The notes: a model not told the origin generated them from the sequence alone. 64,000 nucleotides of DNA from Pseudomonas hunanensis (GCF_013393325.1 NZ_QJRC01000101.1:1-64000); one strand, 5' to 3'. Shown: positions 53,399 to 63,032, counted from the stretch's first letter. Program-made: numbers and translations.

Positions 53399-54657
53399 GC
53401 TTCAACAAGATTTCCGTCGTAGGCCTGGGCTATATCGGCCTGCCAACCGCCGCCGTTTTCGCCGCCCGCAAGAAGCACGTTATCGGTATCGATGTTAACC
53501 AGCACGCAGTCGACACCATCAACCGTGGCGAAATCCACATCGTCGAGCCCGAGCTGGACATGGTGGTACACGCTGCCGTGACCGAAGGTTACCTGCGCGC
53601 CTCCACTGTTCCAGAAGCCGCCGACGCCTTCCTGATCGCCGTACCGACCCCGTTCATGGACGATCACCAGCCGGACCTGAGCTACATCGAGTCCGCCAGC
53701 AAGGCCATCGCGCCTGTGCTGAAAAAGGGTGACCTGGTGATCCTGGAGTCCACCTCCCCGGTCGGCGCCACCGAACAGATGGCCTTCTGGCTGGCCCAGG
53801 CCCGCCCAGACTTGAGCTTCCCGCAAACCCACGGTGAAGACTCCGACGTGCGCATCGCCCACTGCCCCGAGCGCGTACTGCCAGGCCACGTGCTGCGCGA
53901 GTTGGTAGAAAACGACCGCATCATCGGCGGTATGACCAAGAAATGCTCCGAAGCGGCTGTACGCCTGTACCGCACCTTCGTCGAAGGCGAATGCATCGTC
54001 ACCAACGCCCGCACTGCCGAAATGTGCAAGCTGACCGAAAACAGCTTCCGTGACGTGAACATTGCCTTCGCCAACGAACTGTCGATCATCTGCGACAAGC
54101 TGAACATCGACGTGTGGGAGCTGATTCGCCTGGCCAACCACCACCCACGCGTAAACATTCTGCAGCCTGGCCCAGGTGTTGGCGGCCACTGCATCGCCGT
54201 GGACCCATGGTTCATCGTCAGCCAGACCCCTGAGCAGGCTCGCCTGATCCGCACCGCCCGCGTGGTCAACGACAGCAAGCCTGAGTGGGTGATCGACAAG
54301 GTCAAGATGGCCCTGGCCAACTTCCTGATCAAGAACCCGGGCAAGTCGGCCCATCAAGTGAAAATCGCCTGCTACGGCCTGGCCTTCAAGGCCGACATCG
54401 ATGACCTGCGCGAAAGCCCAGCCCTGAGCATTGCCGAGCGCCTGGGCAACGAGCTGGAAGCCACACTGCAACTGGTCGAGCCGAACATCGAAGCCCTGCC
54501 GCAGCGCCTTTCGCGCCACGAGCACGTTGATTTCGTTTACGCCCAGGACAGTGCAGATATTCACGTTCTGCTGGTCAAGCATCGTGAGTTCAAAGAAACC
54601 TTCAACGTTCGTGACGCTGCATTCGTAATCGATGCTGCCGGCGTTACTCAAAACTGA
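53395..54657 (+). CDS. wecC: UDP-N-acetyl-D-mannosamine dehydrogenase
   Basis: An NAD-dependent oxidation of UDP-ManNAc to UDP-ManNAcA, a uronic acid of enterobacterial common antigen and some O-antigens and capsules. The 420-aa protein has the NAD motif VVGLGYIGLPTA (8-19), EPELD near 51-55 and the catalytic cysteine C266 in GVGGHCIAVDPWF. It directly follows wecB and is translationally coupled to it. No wecD/wecE-type genes are seen, so the full ECA pathway is not present here. Confidence 0.94.
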   Translation: MSFNKISVVGLGYIGLPTAAVFAARKKHVIGIDVNQHAVDTINRGEIHIVEPELDMVVHAAVTEGYLRASTVPEAADAFLIAVPTPFMDDHQPDLSYIESASKAIAPVLKKGDLVILESTSPVGATEQMAFWLAQARPDLSFPQTHGEDSDVRIAHCPERVLPGHVLRELVENDRIIGGMTKKCSEAAVRLYRTFVEGECIVTNARTAEMCKLTENSFRDVNIAFANELSIICDKLNIDVWELIRLANHHPRVNILQPGPGVGGHCIAVDPWFIVSQTPEQARLIRTARVVNDSKPEWVIDKVKMALANFLIKNPGKSAHQVKIACYGLAFKADIDDLRESPALSIAERLGNELEATLQLVEPNIEALPQRLSRHEHVDFVYAQDSADIHVLLVKHREFKETFNVRDAAFVIDAAGVTQN

Positions 54658-54673
54658 AGTCTTTGCTCCGATG

Positions 54674-54744
54674 GAACATTTTGATCCCGCCCTCACGCTT
54701 TACCGGTTAACCCGGCGAGCCGTGGTGGCTGGTCAAAATGTTCA
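54674..54744. repeat. Imperfect long inverted repeat between wecC and the first GT4 gene
   Basis: GAACATTTTGATC (54674-54686) pairs with GGTCAAAATGTTC (54731-54743) with one mismatch. Inside them CGCC-CTCACG and CGTG-GT-GGC pair partly around a centre with ACCGGTTAACCCGG. It marks the place where composition shifts from GC-rich (wecC) to AT-richer genes. No T run follows. Confidence 0.7.
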
Positions 54745-54825
54745 AGCATCTGTGTTTACGCAATGTGGCAGATCCCGTTCCTCATTGCGGATTGTTTCTG
54801 CCACATCGATGCAGGTGTCGCGATC

Positions 54826-56061
54826 ATGAAAAAAATAGCCATGATCGTATGGAATGAGTTTCTGAATGATGCCCGTGTGCTCAAAGAGGCTCAGACCCTT
54901 CAAAAAGCAGGTTACCAGGTTCGGGTGTTCGCACTGCACAAACCTGGTGTTACCCAGCCATATGAAACCTTGGTTGACGGTATTCAAGTACTGCGCGTAA
55001 GACCTGACCTGCTCTCGATCTGGCCGGCAAGAAAGCAGCGCCCGCTGGAGACAGCTGCCAAGGCGGGTCCGCAACGAGAATCTCGCACTTCTGCACTCAT
55101 GTTGTTGCTCCGCGCTTGCGCACGAGGCTGGGCGCATCTGAAGTTCTTCGCCTATGTCGTTAAGTATCGGCCTGACGCGGTACATGCTCACGATGTGAAT
55201 ACGCTGCCCACGGGTTGGCTAGCAGCCATTGCAAGCCGTTCAGCGCTGGTTTATGACGCCCATGAAATAAGCACCAGCCGAGAAGGCTACAAAGGCATCC
55301 GGCGGGTAGTTGGCGTTATCGAGAAGCATCTGATGCCCCGTGCAGCGGGAGTCATCACAACCACTGAAGCTCGCTCCAAGTTCTTCGCCAGAGCGTATGG
55401 TGTTCCACGCCCTACGATTCTTCAGAACCGACCACGTTACCTGTCGAGTTCCCGCACTAACCGAATTCGTGATGAATTGGGCCTGGAAAAGCAATGGCCC
55501 ATCGTCCTCTATCAAGGTGGCCTACAGCAAGGCCGCGGCTTACACAAGCTTGTGCATGCTGCAGCCCTTGTTCCTAACGCCTACTTCGTCTTCGTCGGCG
55601 GCGGCCGCTTGACACAATCGCTGATCAACCTAAGCCAGTCGCTGGGTGTGAGTGATCGTGTGCATTTCATTCCAACTGTCAAATTGGCTGAGCTGCCTGA
55701 ATACACTGCTTCCGCAGACATTGGTGTTCAGCCCATTGAAAACACTTGCTTCAACCACTTCACTACAGACTCAAACAAGCTGTTTGAGTATTTGATAGCC
55801 GGCCTTCCCATTGTCGCGACCAACTTACCTGAGATTAGAAAGGTTGTTGAGAAACATGAGGTCGGTTTGCTTCTGAACGGAAAGGATATCCAAGCACTCG
55901 CAACCGCAGTGAAAACCTTGGTTGATAACCCAGACATGCGAAAAGTCATGGCGGGCAACTCGGTTCGTGCGGCATTGGAACTTAACTGGGAAGAACAGGA
56001 AAATAAATTGGTTGAACTGTACAACCAGTTACTTCGTAGAAGCGTTGGGGTCCGCTCATGA
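54826..56061 (+). CDS. GT4-family glycosyltransferase
   Basis: A 411-aa GT-B retaining glycosyltransferase. The N-domain begins MKKIAMIVWNEFLNDARVLKEA and has AHDVNTLPTG and YDAHEI (about 150). In the C-domain the donor site includes LYQGGLQQGRG and the ExFGxxxxE-like NKLFEYLIAGLPIVATN. The sugar and linkage are unknown. The ATG at 54826 is chosen over an in-frame start at 54763. The stop overlaps the next start by four bases. Confidence 0.9.
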   Translation: MKKIAMIVWNEFLNDARVLKEAQTLQKAGYQVRVFALHKPGVTQPYETLVDGIQVLRVRPDLLSIWPARKQRPLETAAKAGPQRESRTSALMLLLRACARGWAHLKFFAYVVKYRPDAVHAHDVNTLPTGWLAAIASRSALVYDAHEISTSREGYKGIRRVVGVIEKHLMPRAAGVITTTEARSKFFARAYGVPRPTILQNRPRYLSSSRTNRIRDELGLEKQWPIVLYQGGLQQGRGLHKLVHAAALVPNAYFVFVGGGRLTQSLINLSQSLGVSDRVHFIPTVKLAELPEYTASADIGVQPIENTCFNHFTTDSNKLFEYLIAGLPIVATNLPEIRKVVEKHEVGLLLNGKDIQALATAVKTLVDNPDMRKVMAGNSVRAALELNWEEQENKLVELYNQLLRRSVGVRS

Positions 56062-57248
56062 GCCCTAGAATCCTGATTCTCAGTTTCTATTACACGCCTG
56101 ACCTCTCCGCAGGAGCATTTCGTGCAGAAGCACTGGTGAAGTCGCTTCAATTTGAGCTAGGGAACAACGCACAGATTGATGTGATCACGACACGTCCTAA
56201 TCGATATCATAATTATGTGAAAGACGCGCCAGAGCTTGAGCAAGCCGGCTCCATCAGCATTCGAAGAATAGGTCTGCCTTGCCATAAAAGCGGCATCATT
56301 GATCAAGCACTTGCCTTTATGGCATATGCAAGAGCAGTTTATGCAACGGTCAAAGGGGAGCGCTATGATTTAGTAATAGCGACCTCATCTAGATTAATGA
56401 CCGCTTCTCTTGGAGCACTGATTGCCAAGCGAGTACGGGCGCGCTTGTACCTGGACATCCGCGATATTTTTGTTGATACGCTTCCCGAGCTGTTTCCTTA
56501 TAGGCTTGGTAAGTTTGCGGCTACCATTTTTTCTCCCGTTGAGCGGTGGACCATCCGCCAGGCAAACCGCGTGAATCTTATTTCACCCGGTTTCCTCCCC
56601 TACTTTTCTAAGCGCTACCCTGACTTGGTATTTGCGCAGTACACAAACGGCGTTGACGAGCTTTTTCTCAGCATGAAGCCAACTCAACCTCGTATTACTG
56701 AAGATGATGAAAAAAAGCGATTACGCGTCGTATATGCAGGCAACCTTGGTATCGGACAGGGTTTGCATCTCATCATCCCTAAGCTGGCTAAGCGTCTCGA
56801 AAACAGAGTCGAATTTCACTTGATCGGAGCAGGCGGGGCATCTGAGCGTCTCTTCCGCGAATTACAGTTACATGGCGTTTCCAATGTCTTGATCAACCCA
56901 CCCATGAAGCGAGACAAGTTGCTCAAAGCCTATGAGGCAGCCGATATTTTATTCCTCCACCTAAATGACCTAAAGGCATTCAGAAAGGTATTGCCATCTA
57001 AACTTTTTGAATATGCGGCAACAGGAAAGCCAATCTGGGCGGGGCTTTCAGGTTACGCACAACGCTTCGCCAGCCACAGAATAAATAATATAGCCATCTT
57101 CTCGCCAGGCAATATTGAAAGTGCAATCGAAGCGCTAGAACAGTTAGCACTTGAGCATGTATGCAGGAAAAAATTTGTAGCCGAATACTCAAGATCATAC
57201 ATTAAGCAACAGATGGCCCAAGACATATTCGAAACATTGCCAAAATAG
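56058..57248 (+). CDS. GT4-family glycosyltransferase (WbuB-like)
   Basis: A 396-aa GT-B protein that starts MSPRILILSFYYTPDLSAG, with LYLDIRDIFVDTLPE in the acceptor domain and the donor-site region KVLPSKLFEYAATGKPIWAGLSG. It resembles WbuB-type aminosugar transferases such as those adding L-FucNAc in O-antigens, but the donor cannot be named. Base composition is clearly AT-richer than in wecB and wecC. Translationally coupled to the preceding GT4 gene. Confidence 0.88.
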   Translation: MSPRILILSFYYTPDLSAGAFRAEALVKSLQFELGNNAQIDVITTRPNRYHNYVKDAPELEQAGSISIRRIGLPCHKSGIIDQALAFMAYARAVYATVKGERYDLVIATSSRLMTASLGALIAKRVRARLYLDIRDIFVDTLPELFPYRLGKFAATIFSPVERWTIRQANRVNLISPGFLPYFSKRYPDLVFAQYTNGVDELFLSMKPTQPRITEDDEKKRLRVVYAGNLGIGQGLHLIIPKLAKRLENRVEFHLIGAGGASERLFRELQLHGVSNVLINPPMKRDKLLKAYEAADILFLHLNDLKAFRKVLPSKLFEYAATGKPIWAGLSGYAQRFASHRINNIAIFSPGNIESAIEALEQLALEHVCRKKFVAEYSRSYIKQQMAQDIFETLPK

Positions 57249-57429
57249 AGCCTCGATGGCCGAACAGCAACTTGTCATTCAAATCACTCACCTTAAATGA
57301 AAGCACAAATCATGGACGAACACACAGCAAAGCATAAGCTTAAGAACCACCAGTAAGAAACTGACAAGAATACCAGTCAGAACGAATTTACCAATATTAT
57401 CAGCTTTGTAGTTTCACGGGGATGAGCAC

Positions 57430-59520
57430 ATGAAAAAATGGGGGCGTCGATGGTTGAAAAAAATGGCGCAAAGCTTGGGCGTTTACGAGTCTCTGGTTAA
57501 GAACAGGAAAGTTGCTGTTCGCATCGGACTCGAAAAAAATGAGCCTCTTCCTACTGTTGAGGTGGTTAAGAGCACCCGCATCACTCTAACTGCATCCCCG
57601 CAGTGGAACAACGCCGCAGTTAAACCAGGCGATACTGTTTCTATTCGGATAGCCTCAACTTATGAGAACAGTTCCGACCTAAAAAGAAAGGCATTATTAC
57701 TGGTTAAGCTATCTGACTTCGATGGAAATGAACTTACTGACGTCGGTGAGAAGATGGCTCGCTCGCAAAAACTGAAGTCACAGTATAAATATTTGCCTTG
57801 CACTCTTGGCAAACTCGTAACCTTGCATGAATTTAAAGTTCCTGAAAGCGGAGCCAATCTAGAAATTGGCTTTTGTACCTTCAATGCTGCAGCGAATGAC
57901 GCTGTACACATTGATCAGGTCGAAATCATCTCCCGCAAACAGAAAGACGAATTAATACAACTCGTACCACCCTCCCCTGAGGTTCAGGCCATCAGCATCC
58001 TGGGATGGCCAGAGTATCCGGAAAATGGCAAGCCCTATGTAATGGGCGTAATGGATGAGTTCACCACTGGCTGTTTCGAGCAAGAAGTCAACCTCATTCA
58101 GCCAAGGCCGGATAACTGGTATGCGCTTGCAGAGAAATACAAGCCTGCCGCTTTCTTCATTGAAAGTGCTTGGAAAGGTAATCAAGGAAGTTGGCAATTC
58201 AGGGTAGCTGAATACTCTAACAAGCCAGGTCCCGAGGTCGCCCTCATGTCCCAGTATGCAAGGGAACGGGGTATCCCAATGCTCTTCTGGAACAAAGAAG
58301 ACCCGGTGCACCACGACAAATTTATGTGCAGTGCCAGGCTGGCAGACCACATCTTTACCACTGACGAAAATACAAAAGAGTCTTATCGCAAAAAAACAGG
58401 AAACTCTAACGTTCACGCCCTTCCTTTCGCCGCGCAGCCTAAACTGCACAAGCCAGCCCCATTGGAAGGACGTATACAACGTGCCTGTTTTGCTGGCAGC
58501 TGGTATGGCAACCGTCATGCAAAACGCGGCCGTGCCATGCGTTGGTTGCTTCAAGCTGGCAACCGCCACGGCCTGGACATCTATGACCGCAACCATGGAA
58601 CAGGTCTCTTCCAATTCCCAGAAGAGTATCACGCGGGTATCAAAGGTAGCCTTCCGTACAAAGACCTGTGCGCCGAGTACAGCCGTTATAGAGTGTTTCT
58701 TAACGTAAACTCTGTAACTGACTCACCGACTATGTTCTCACGCCGAGTTTTCGAGCTTATGGCCTGCGGAACTCCGGTAGTCAGCACATATGCAAAGGGT
58801 ATCGAAGATCTATTTGAGTCTGATGCTGTGTGGATGGTAAGCAGCGAACAAGAAGCTGAGGAAGCAATTCACACACTGCTGACTGATGACAAAGAATGGC
58901 GCCGCCGTAGCCTGCTTGGTATCAGAGAGGTTTTCACAAATCATACTTATGCTCACCGCATCAACAAGATCTTCAATTGTGTTGGTCTACCTGAGGTAAG
59001 CAGCGTCAACCCTGACATTCTACTAGTTGCAAAAGCAAATGACGAACTTGACATCCATAGCTTGATCAAACTTTGCGACCAACAGATTTATCGCAAGTTC
59101 GAGATGATCATTGAATGCTATGGTGCATCTGACTTGATCAGTTTAGCGGTACCTAAAAGTGTCAAGCTGGTTCCAGCAGGTTACCTAACGAGCCCTGCTT
59201 TTGAAGTGAAAGCACTTGAGTACGACGCAATAGGCTGGCTCAACCCGTTTGCAGGCTACGGTCGCTATTACTTGCGTGACCTGGCAAATGCTATGACCTA
59301 TCAGCCAGAAGCGAAAGGTTGGGCGAAAGCACTGAATGGCGACAAATTCGACTTCAACAAGAGCGCCCAACTGGATGGCGCTCTATGGGAGCCAAAAGAG
59401 TTTTTGAAAAGCTGGCGCTTCGTTAATCCAGATATGCTGATCTCTTCTCCGCAACTCTATTGCGCCGACAGCAAAGAGTACTATAAAGCGATGTGCAATC
59501 AGAAAGTGGCAGGACTTTAA
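57430..59520 (+). CDS. Multidomain CgeB-like glycosyltransferase
   Basis: A 696-aa protein with three parts. First, a basic start and a strand-rich region (about 30-170) that looks like a beta-sandwich. Second, a CgeB-type GT-B domain (about 190-530) with PMLFWNKEDPVHHDKF, CFAGSWYGNRHAKRG and FSRRVFELMACGTPVVST. Third, a C-terminal stretch (about 538-690) starting PDILLVAKANDELDIHSL, reminiscent of a GT2 N-terminus but without a DxD motif. It probably extends or modifies the polysaccharide. A 181-base gap precedes it, so it may have its own promoter. Confidence 0.8.
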   Translation: MKKWGRRWLKKMAQSLGVYESLVKNRKVAVRIGLEKNEPLPTVEVVKSTRITLTASPQWNNAAVKPGDTVSIRIASTYENSSDLKRKALLLVKLSDFDGNELTDVGEKMARSQKLKSQYKYLPCTLGKLVTLHEFKVPESGANLEIGFCTFNAAANDAVHIDQVEIISRKQKDELIQLVPPSPEVQAISILGWPEYPENGKPYVMGVMDEFTTGCFEQEVNLIQPRPDNWYALAEKYKPAAFFIESAWKGNQGSWQFRVAEYSNKPGPEVALMSQYARERGIPMLFWNKEDPVHHDKFMCSARLADHIFTTDENTKESYRKKTGNSNVHALPFAAQPKLHKPAPLEGRIQRACFAGSWYGNRHAKRGRAMRWLLQAGNRHGLDIYDRNHGTGLFQFPEEYHAGIKGSLPYKDLCAEYSRYRVFLNVNSVTDSPTMFSRRVFELMACGTPVVSTYAKGIEDLFESDAVWMVSSEQEAEEAIHTLLTDDKEWRRRSLLGIREVFTNHTYAHRINKIFNCVGLPEVSSVNPDILLVAKANDELDIHSLIKLCDQQIYRKFEMIIECYGASDLISLAVPKSVKLVPAGYLTSPAFEVKALEYDAIGWLNPFAGYGRYYLRDLANAMTYQPEAKGWAKALNGDKFDFNKSAQLDGALWEPKEFLKSWRFVNPDMLISSPQLYCADSKEYYKAMCNQKVAGL

Positions 59521-59521
59521 C

Positions 59522-61780
59522 ATGGCCAATAACAAGCGGGTTCTCATCTGCGCTGCGCCCGACCTGAATTATATTGACGGGTCATCTATCTGGGCACAGA
59601 CGATTACATTGGCGCTTGCTGGCACTCAATCAGCGGCTGTTGACTACATAGCAAAGAGCAAACCCGATCGGCAGGAGTTGTTCCAACCTTTGCACGATCA
59701 CCCGCACGTTAACGTGATAGATGGCACTGAGAAGCGCTTCTGGAAAGGGCTACCAAAACGACGGCTTGACTTCGCACAGATGGTGGAGCTCGCCACTAAG
59801 CTGCACGATGAAAATAAGTACGATGTGTGTTTGATTCGTGGCTTTGAGATTGCGACTCGACTCCTTGATCACCCGAATCTGCTCAATCGTACCTGGGTTT
59901 ACCTTACCGATATTCCACAGAGTGTCGAAGAGTACAACCAAGAGCAGCGAGACGTAATTAGAAAAATAGCGACCGGCTGCAGCAGGGTACTCTGCCAAAC
60001 TCAAGGTTTTGCTGACCTTTGGAAAGCACTTTCGCCGGACTTGAGCAACGAGAAGATCTCGATTTATACGCCGGTCATCAATGACTTTGATACCCGGTCA
60101 ACACCAATTTCACGACGCCCGAAAGCCGCGATCTATGCTGGCAAATTTAAAACCCAGTGGAAAACACTGGAGATGGCACAAAGCTGGCCAAAGGTGCATC
60201 GTAAAGTGGCGGGTAGCCGTCTTGTAGTCATTGGGGACAAAATCCACAACGACGCTAACCAGAAAGACTACAGCCTACGAATGAAAGACGCGCTTGAAAA
60301 AACACCTGCGCTTTCTTGGCTTGGTGCGAAGAGTCGTGAAGACGTTTTTAAAGAGATGCAAAAAGCTCGGGTCGGATTATCGTGGCGCTGTGAAAGCATG
60401 GATGATACCGTTGAGTATTCAACTAAAATCCTTGAGTATGGTGCTGCAGGTTGTGCGGCAATCCTGAATCGCAACCCACTTCATGAGAAACTTTTGGGTT
60501 CTGATTACCCGCTCTTTGCCAACACCCAAGCAGAGTTCGAATTGCAGCTTAAGATCGCATTAAAAAATGATCAGAAAGCACAGCTCGCTGCAAGCCGCCT
60601 TCAAAAACTGGCGTCTGCTCATACCTTTTCTGCACGTGTTGAAGTGGTTCGCGAGTGGCTTGCACTGCAGCCTGCACTTGCACCCGAACCGGATGCCTCA
60701 TTGCCGGCCAAAGCTGCCGCAAAGACTGCGGCGTCAACAGCACCTGCCATCCGGCAACTGAGCCAAAAAATCAAAGTGTTGGTCGCTGGTCATGATCTGA
60801 AATTTTTCACATCTCTTCAGAAAATGCTGAAAGACACGGGCGATTTTGAGTTTCTTGTTGATAAGTGGCGCGGCCACGACGTGCACAATGAAAAGGCTAG
60901 TCGACACTTACTTGAGCAAGCAGACGTCATTTTCTGCGAGTGGTGCTTGGGTAACTTGAAATGGTTCTCCAAACATAAACTTCCTCACCAAAAACTGATT
61001 GCAAGATTCCATGCCCAGGAAGCTAAGCTGCCCTATTTGGCAGAGTCGAAATGGGAAAACATTGATCAGATAGTATTTGTCAGCGAGCACACCCGCCGGC
61101 TAGCCCTGACAGTATTCAATGGCTTCCCCATTGAGAAAACCAGTATTATCTACAACCTCCTTGACGACAATAAGTTCTCAAGCAAAAAGAAAACCGGTGA
61201 CGCTCAATTCACACTAGGCATGATCGGCGTAGCACCGATGAGTAAACGCCTGGATAGAGCAATCGACCTGTTGGAAAATTTGCTGAAAGTTGATAAAAGG
61301 TATTGCTTGCGGATTAAGGGAAAGCACCCTCTTGACTACCCATGGCTGCTAAAGCGTAAAGAAGAGCTTTCCTTCTACAAAGGAATTTTCGAAAGAATCA
61401 ATAGCCAAGACGAGCTTCGTCACAAGGTCATTTTCGACCCGCCTGGCGATGACGTTAACGACTGGATGTCAATGGTTGGTTACATACTGTCACCATCTGA
61501 TGCTGAGTCGTTCCACATGGCTGTTGGTGAAGGGATCTTGACAGGGGCCACCCCCATTGTGTGGAACTGGGAAGGCGCAGATGAAATATGGCCGCCTAAT
61601 TGCATAGTAAAGGATGCAGCAGAAGCAGCAGAACTTGTGCGCAAGCAACTTCCTGACTCAACCTTTAAGCCATTTGTTCTTGAAAAGTTTAGCTCTGCGA
61701 AGACCATCAACAACTGGCTGGATTTGTTTAGCAACTTTTTTGAAAATGAGAGGTCGAAAAAAGGCGAACAACAAATCTGA
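59522..61780 (+). CDS. Tandem double GT-B glycosyltransferase
   Basis: A 752-aa protein. Residues 1-380 form one GT4-like GT-B unit (start KRVLICAAPDLNYIDGSS, donor-site region MDDTVEYSTKILEYGAAGCAA). An Ala/Pro-rich linker (about 385-415) follows, then a second GT4-like unit (about 418-740) with KVLVAGHDLKFF, RFHAQEAKLP and SPSDAESFHMAVGEGILTGATPIV. Two transferases in one chain suggest a polymer with a two-sugar step. It begins two bases after the previous stop. Confidence 0.82.
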   Translation: MANNKRVLICAAPDLNYIDGSSIWAQTITLALAGTQSAAVDYIAKSKPDRQELFQPLHDHPHVNVIDGTEKRFWKGLPKRRLDFAQMVELATKLHDENKYDVCLIRGFEIATRLLDHPNLLNRTWVYLTDIPQSVEEYNQEQRDVIRKIATGCSRVLCQTQGFADLWKALSPDLSNEKISIYTPVINDFDTRSTPISRRPKAAIYAGKFKTQWKTLEMAQSWPKVHRKVAGSRLVVIGDKIHNDANQKDYSLRMKDALEKTPALSWLGAKSREDVFKEMQKARVGLSWRCESMDDTVEYSTKILEYGAAGCAAILNRNPLHEKLLGSDYPLFANTQAEFELQLKIALKNDQKAQLAASRLQKLASAHTFSARVEVVREWLALQPALAPEPDASLPAKAAAKTAASTAPAIRQLSQKIKVLVAGHDLKFFTSLQKMLKDTGDFEFLVDKWRGHDVHNEKASRHLLEQADVIFCEWCLGNLKWFSKHKLPHQKLIARFHAQEAKLPYLAESKWENIDQIVFVSEHTRRLALTVFNGFPIEKTSIIYNLLDDNKFSSKKKTGDAQFTLGMIGVAPMSKRLDRAIDLLENLLKVDKRYCLRIKGKHPLDYPWLLKRKEELSFYKGIFERINSQDELRHKVIFDPPGDDVNDWMSMVGYILSPSDAESFHMAVGEGILTGATPIVWNWEGADEIWPPNCIVKDAAEAAELVRKQLPDSTFKPFVLEKFSSAKTINNWLDLFSNFFENERSKKGEQQI

Positions 61781-61793
61781 GAATAGCTAAGTT

Positions 61794-61827
61794 CGCCTTC
61801 AGCGATAACCATTACTACCTGAAGGCG
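61794..61827. terminator. Hairpin between the double GT and the hydrolase gene
   Basis: CGCCTTCAG / CTGAAGGCG, a perfect 9-bp stem with a 16-base loop. It is not followed by a T run; it could attenuate transcription or protect the upstream message. Confidence 0.45.
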
Positions 61828-61862
61828 ATAAAGCGTTGAACTAATTATAGCGAAGCGGACAC

Positions 61863-62582
61863 ATGAACAAGCTTACTACAAGTGAATATAAATTTTTCCC
61901 CTGCAAAAACAGCAAGCAGGCGATAGTGTTCTTACCATCCGCTAACACTAAAAGTATTTACCCATATTTCCCAAGGATTTCTTGGCAAGCTGACCTGGCT
62001 AAAGTCGCAAACATCATTTATCTGACTGATCCATTTCAGCATTTAGAGCCCTATAAAACTCCTATGGCGAGCTGGTATGTATCGCCAGAAGGGCGGTCTT
62101 TGATTCCAGAGGTTGTGGCTGAGCTTAGAGTCTTCCTGACACACCATGGTATTGAAGAGGTACTTTTTTACGGTTCCTCTATGGGTGGCTACGCAGCTAT
62201 TATTTTTTCGTCGCTTTTCCCTGGCTCCAAAGCCATTGCAGAATGCCCACAAATCTACATGGCTAAGCATCCTGGAAGCAAATATGTGAGCGAGCACATA
62301 CTTTCCAAGGAAATTGCGGTCAATACTATTGAACCGTTGCACTACTTGCTGAGTTCTGAAGCAGCCGAAGTAACAGTCATCACTTCGCTGTATGACTCTC
62401 ACTACCTCTCGCATATTGTACCCCTGTGCGAGCAGATCAATGCTTTGAAGGAACCGCTGAAACCAAAGATTGAGTTTATTAATTATAGCGAAAGCATAAA
62501 TAAGCGCGGCCACATTGCGCTTTCCAAAGAAAACGCCATACCTTTAATCGTAAAAGCACTTACTCACAATAGGGAAGTTTGA
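61863..62582 (+). CDS. Alpha/beta hydrolase-fold protein of the polysaccharide locus
   Basis: A 239-aa cytoplasmic protein. The nucleophile elbow GSSMGGYA places the serine at S106, and the likely acid and base are D178 (SLYDSHYLSH) and H217 (KRGHIALS), so the complete triad seems present. There is no signal peptide. Relatives with such short folds in glycan loci, for example Asp2-like proteins, can be sugar O-acetyltransferases or esterases. The acyl chemistry here is inference; the family is not firmly identified. Confidence 0.7.
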   Translation: MNKLTTSEYKFFPCKNSKQAIVFLPSANTKSIYPYFPRISWQADLAKVANIIYLTDPFQHLEPYKTPMASWYVSPEGRSLIPEVVAELRVFLTHHGIEEVLFYGSSMGGYAAIIFSSLFPGSKAIAECPQIYMAKHPGSKYVSEHILSKEIAVNTIEPLHYLLSSEAAEVTVITSLYDSHYLSHIVPLCEQINALKEPLKPKIEFINYSESINKRGHIALSKENAIPLIVKALTHNREV

Positions 62583-62585
62583 AAA

Positions 62586-63032
62586 ATGAAGAAAGCCATT
62601 ACGTTTGCATTGCTTGCACTGGCACTGACTGGCTGCGGGGAAGATAAACCAACCGCAAATACAAACAGCGCAACCAGTATCAATCAGCAAGAAATTGCAG
62701 CGGAGCTGGCCAAAGGGAACATTAAAGTCTCCGACGGCACTGTTCTCAGTTTTCCTGACAGCACCATCACTTCCAAGATTACTCAAAACTCGCTTGGTAA
62801 GTTCCAGCGGTACAGCATCACTACCGCGCAGGATATCATGAAGATCGAAGGCGAAGTATTCGCTACTTTGGCCAAGGCCGGCTACACCAGATCGGTGAAA
62901 AAAGAAGAAGCTGGTCTGTATTCGGTACAGTATGCCAAGAAAGGTTACCCAGCAATGGGGGCCAATTACAACACGCTGAGCAACGGCATTAATAGCGAAG
63001 TAACTATGCACTGGAAAATCGAGTCAATTTAA
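62586..63032 (+). CDS. Small lipoprotein of the polysaccharide locus
   Basis: A 148-aa predicted lipoprotein. The lipobox LTGC puts the lipidated cysteine at C17, followed by GED. An aspartate or other strong inner-membrane retention signal is not at +2 (glycine), so outer-membrane sorting is likely. The mature part is mixed alpha/beta with no motif that I recognise. It starts four bases after the hydrolase stop, so it belongs to the same operon. Confidence 0.78.
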   Translation: MKKAITFALLALALTGCGEDKPTANTNSATSINQQEIAAELAKGNIKVSDGTVLSFPDSTITSKITQNSLGKFQRYSITTAQDIMKIEGEVFATLAKAGYTRSVKKEEAGLYSVQYAKKGYPAMGANYNTLSNGINSEVTMHWKIESI

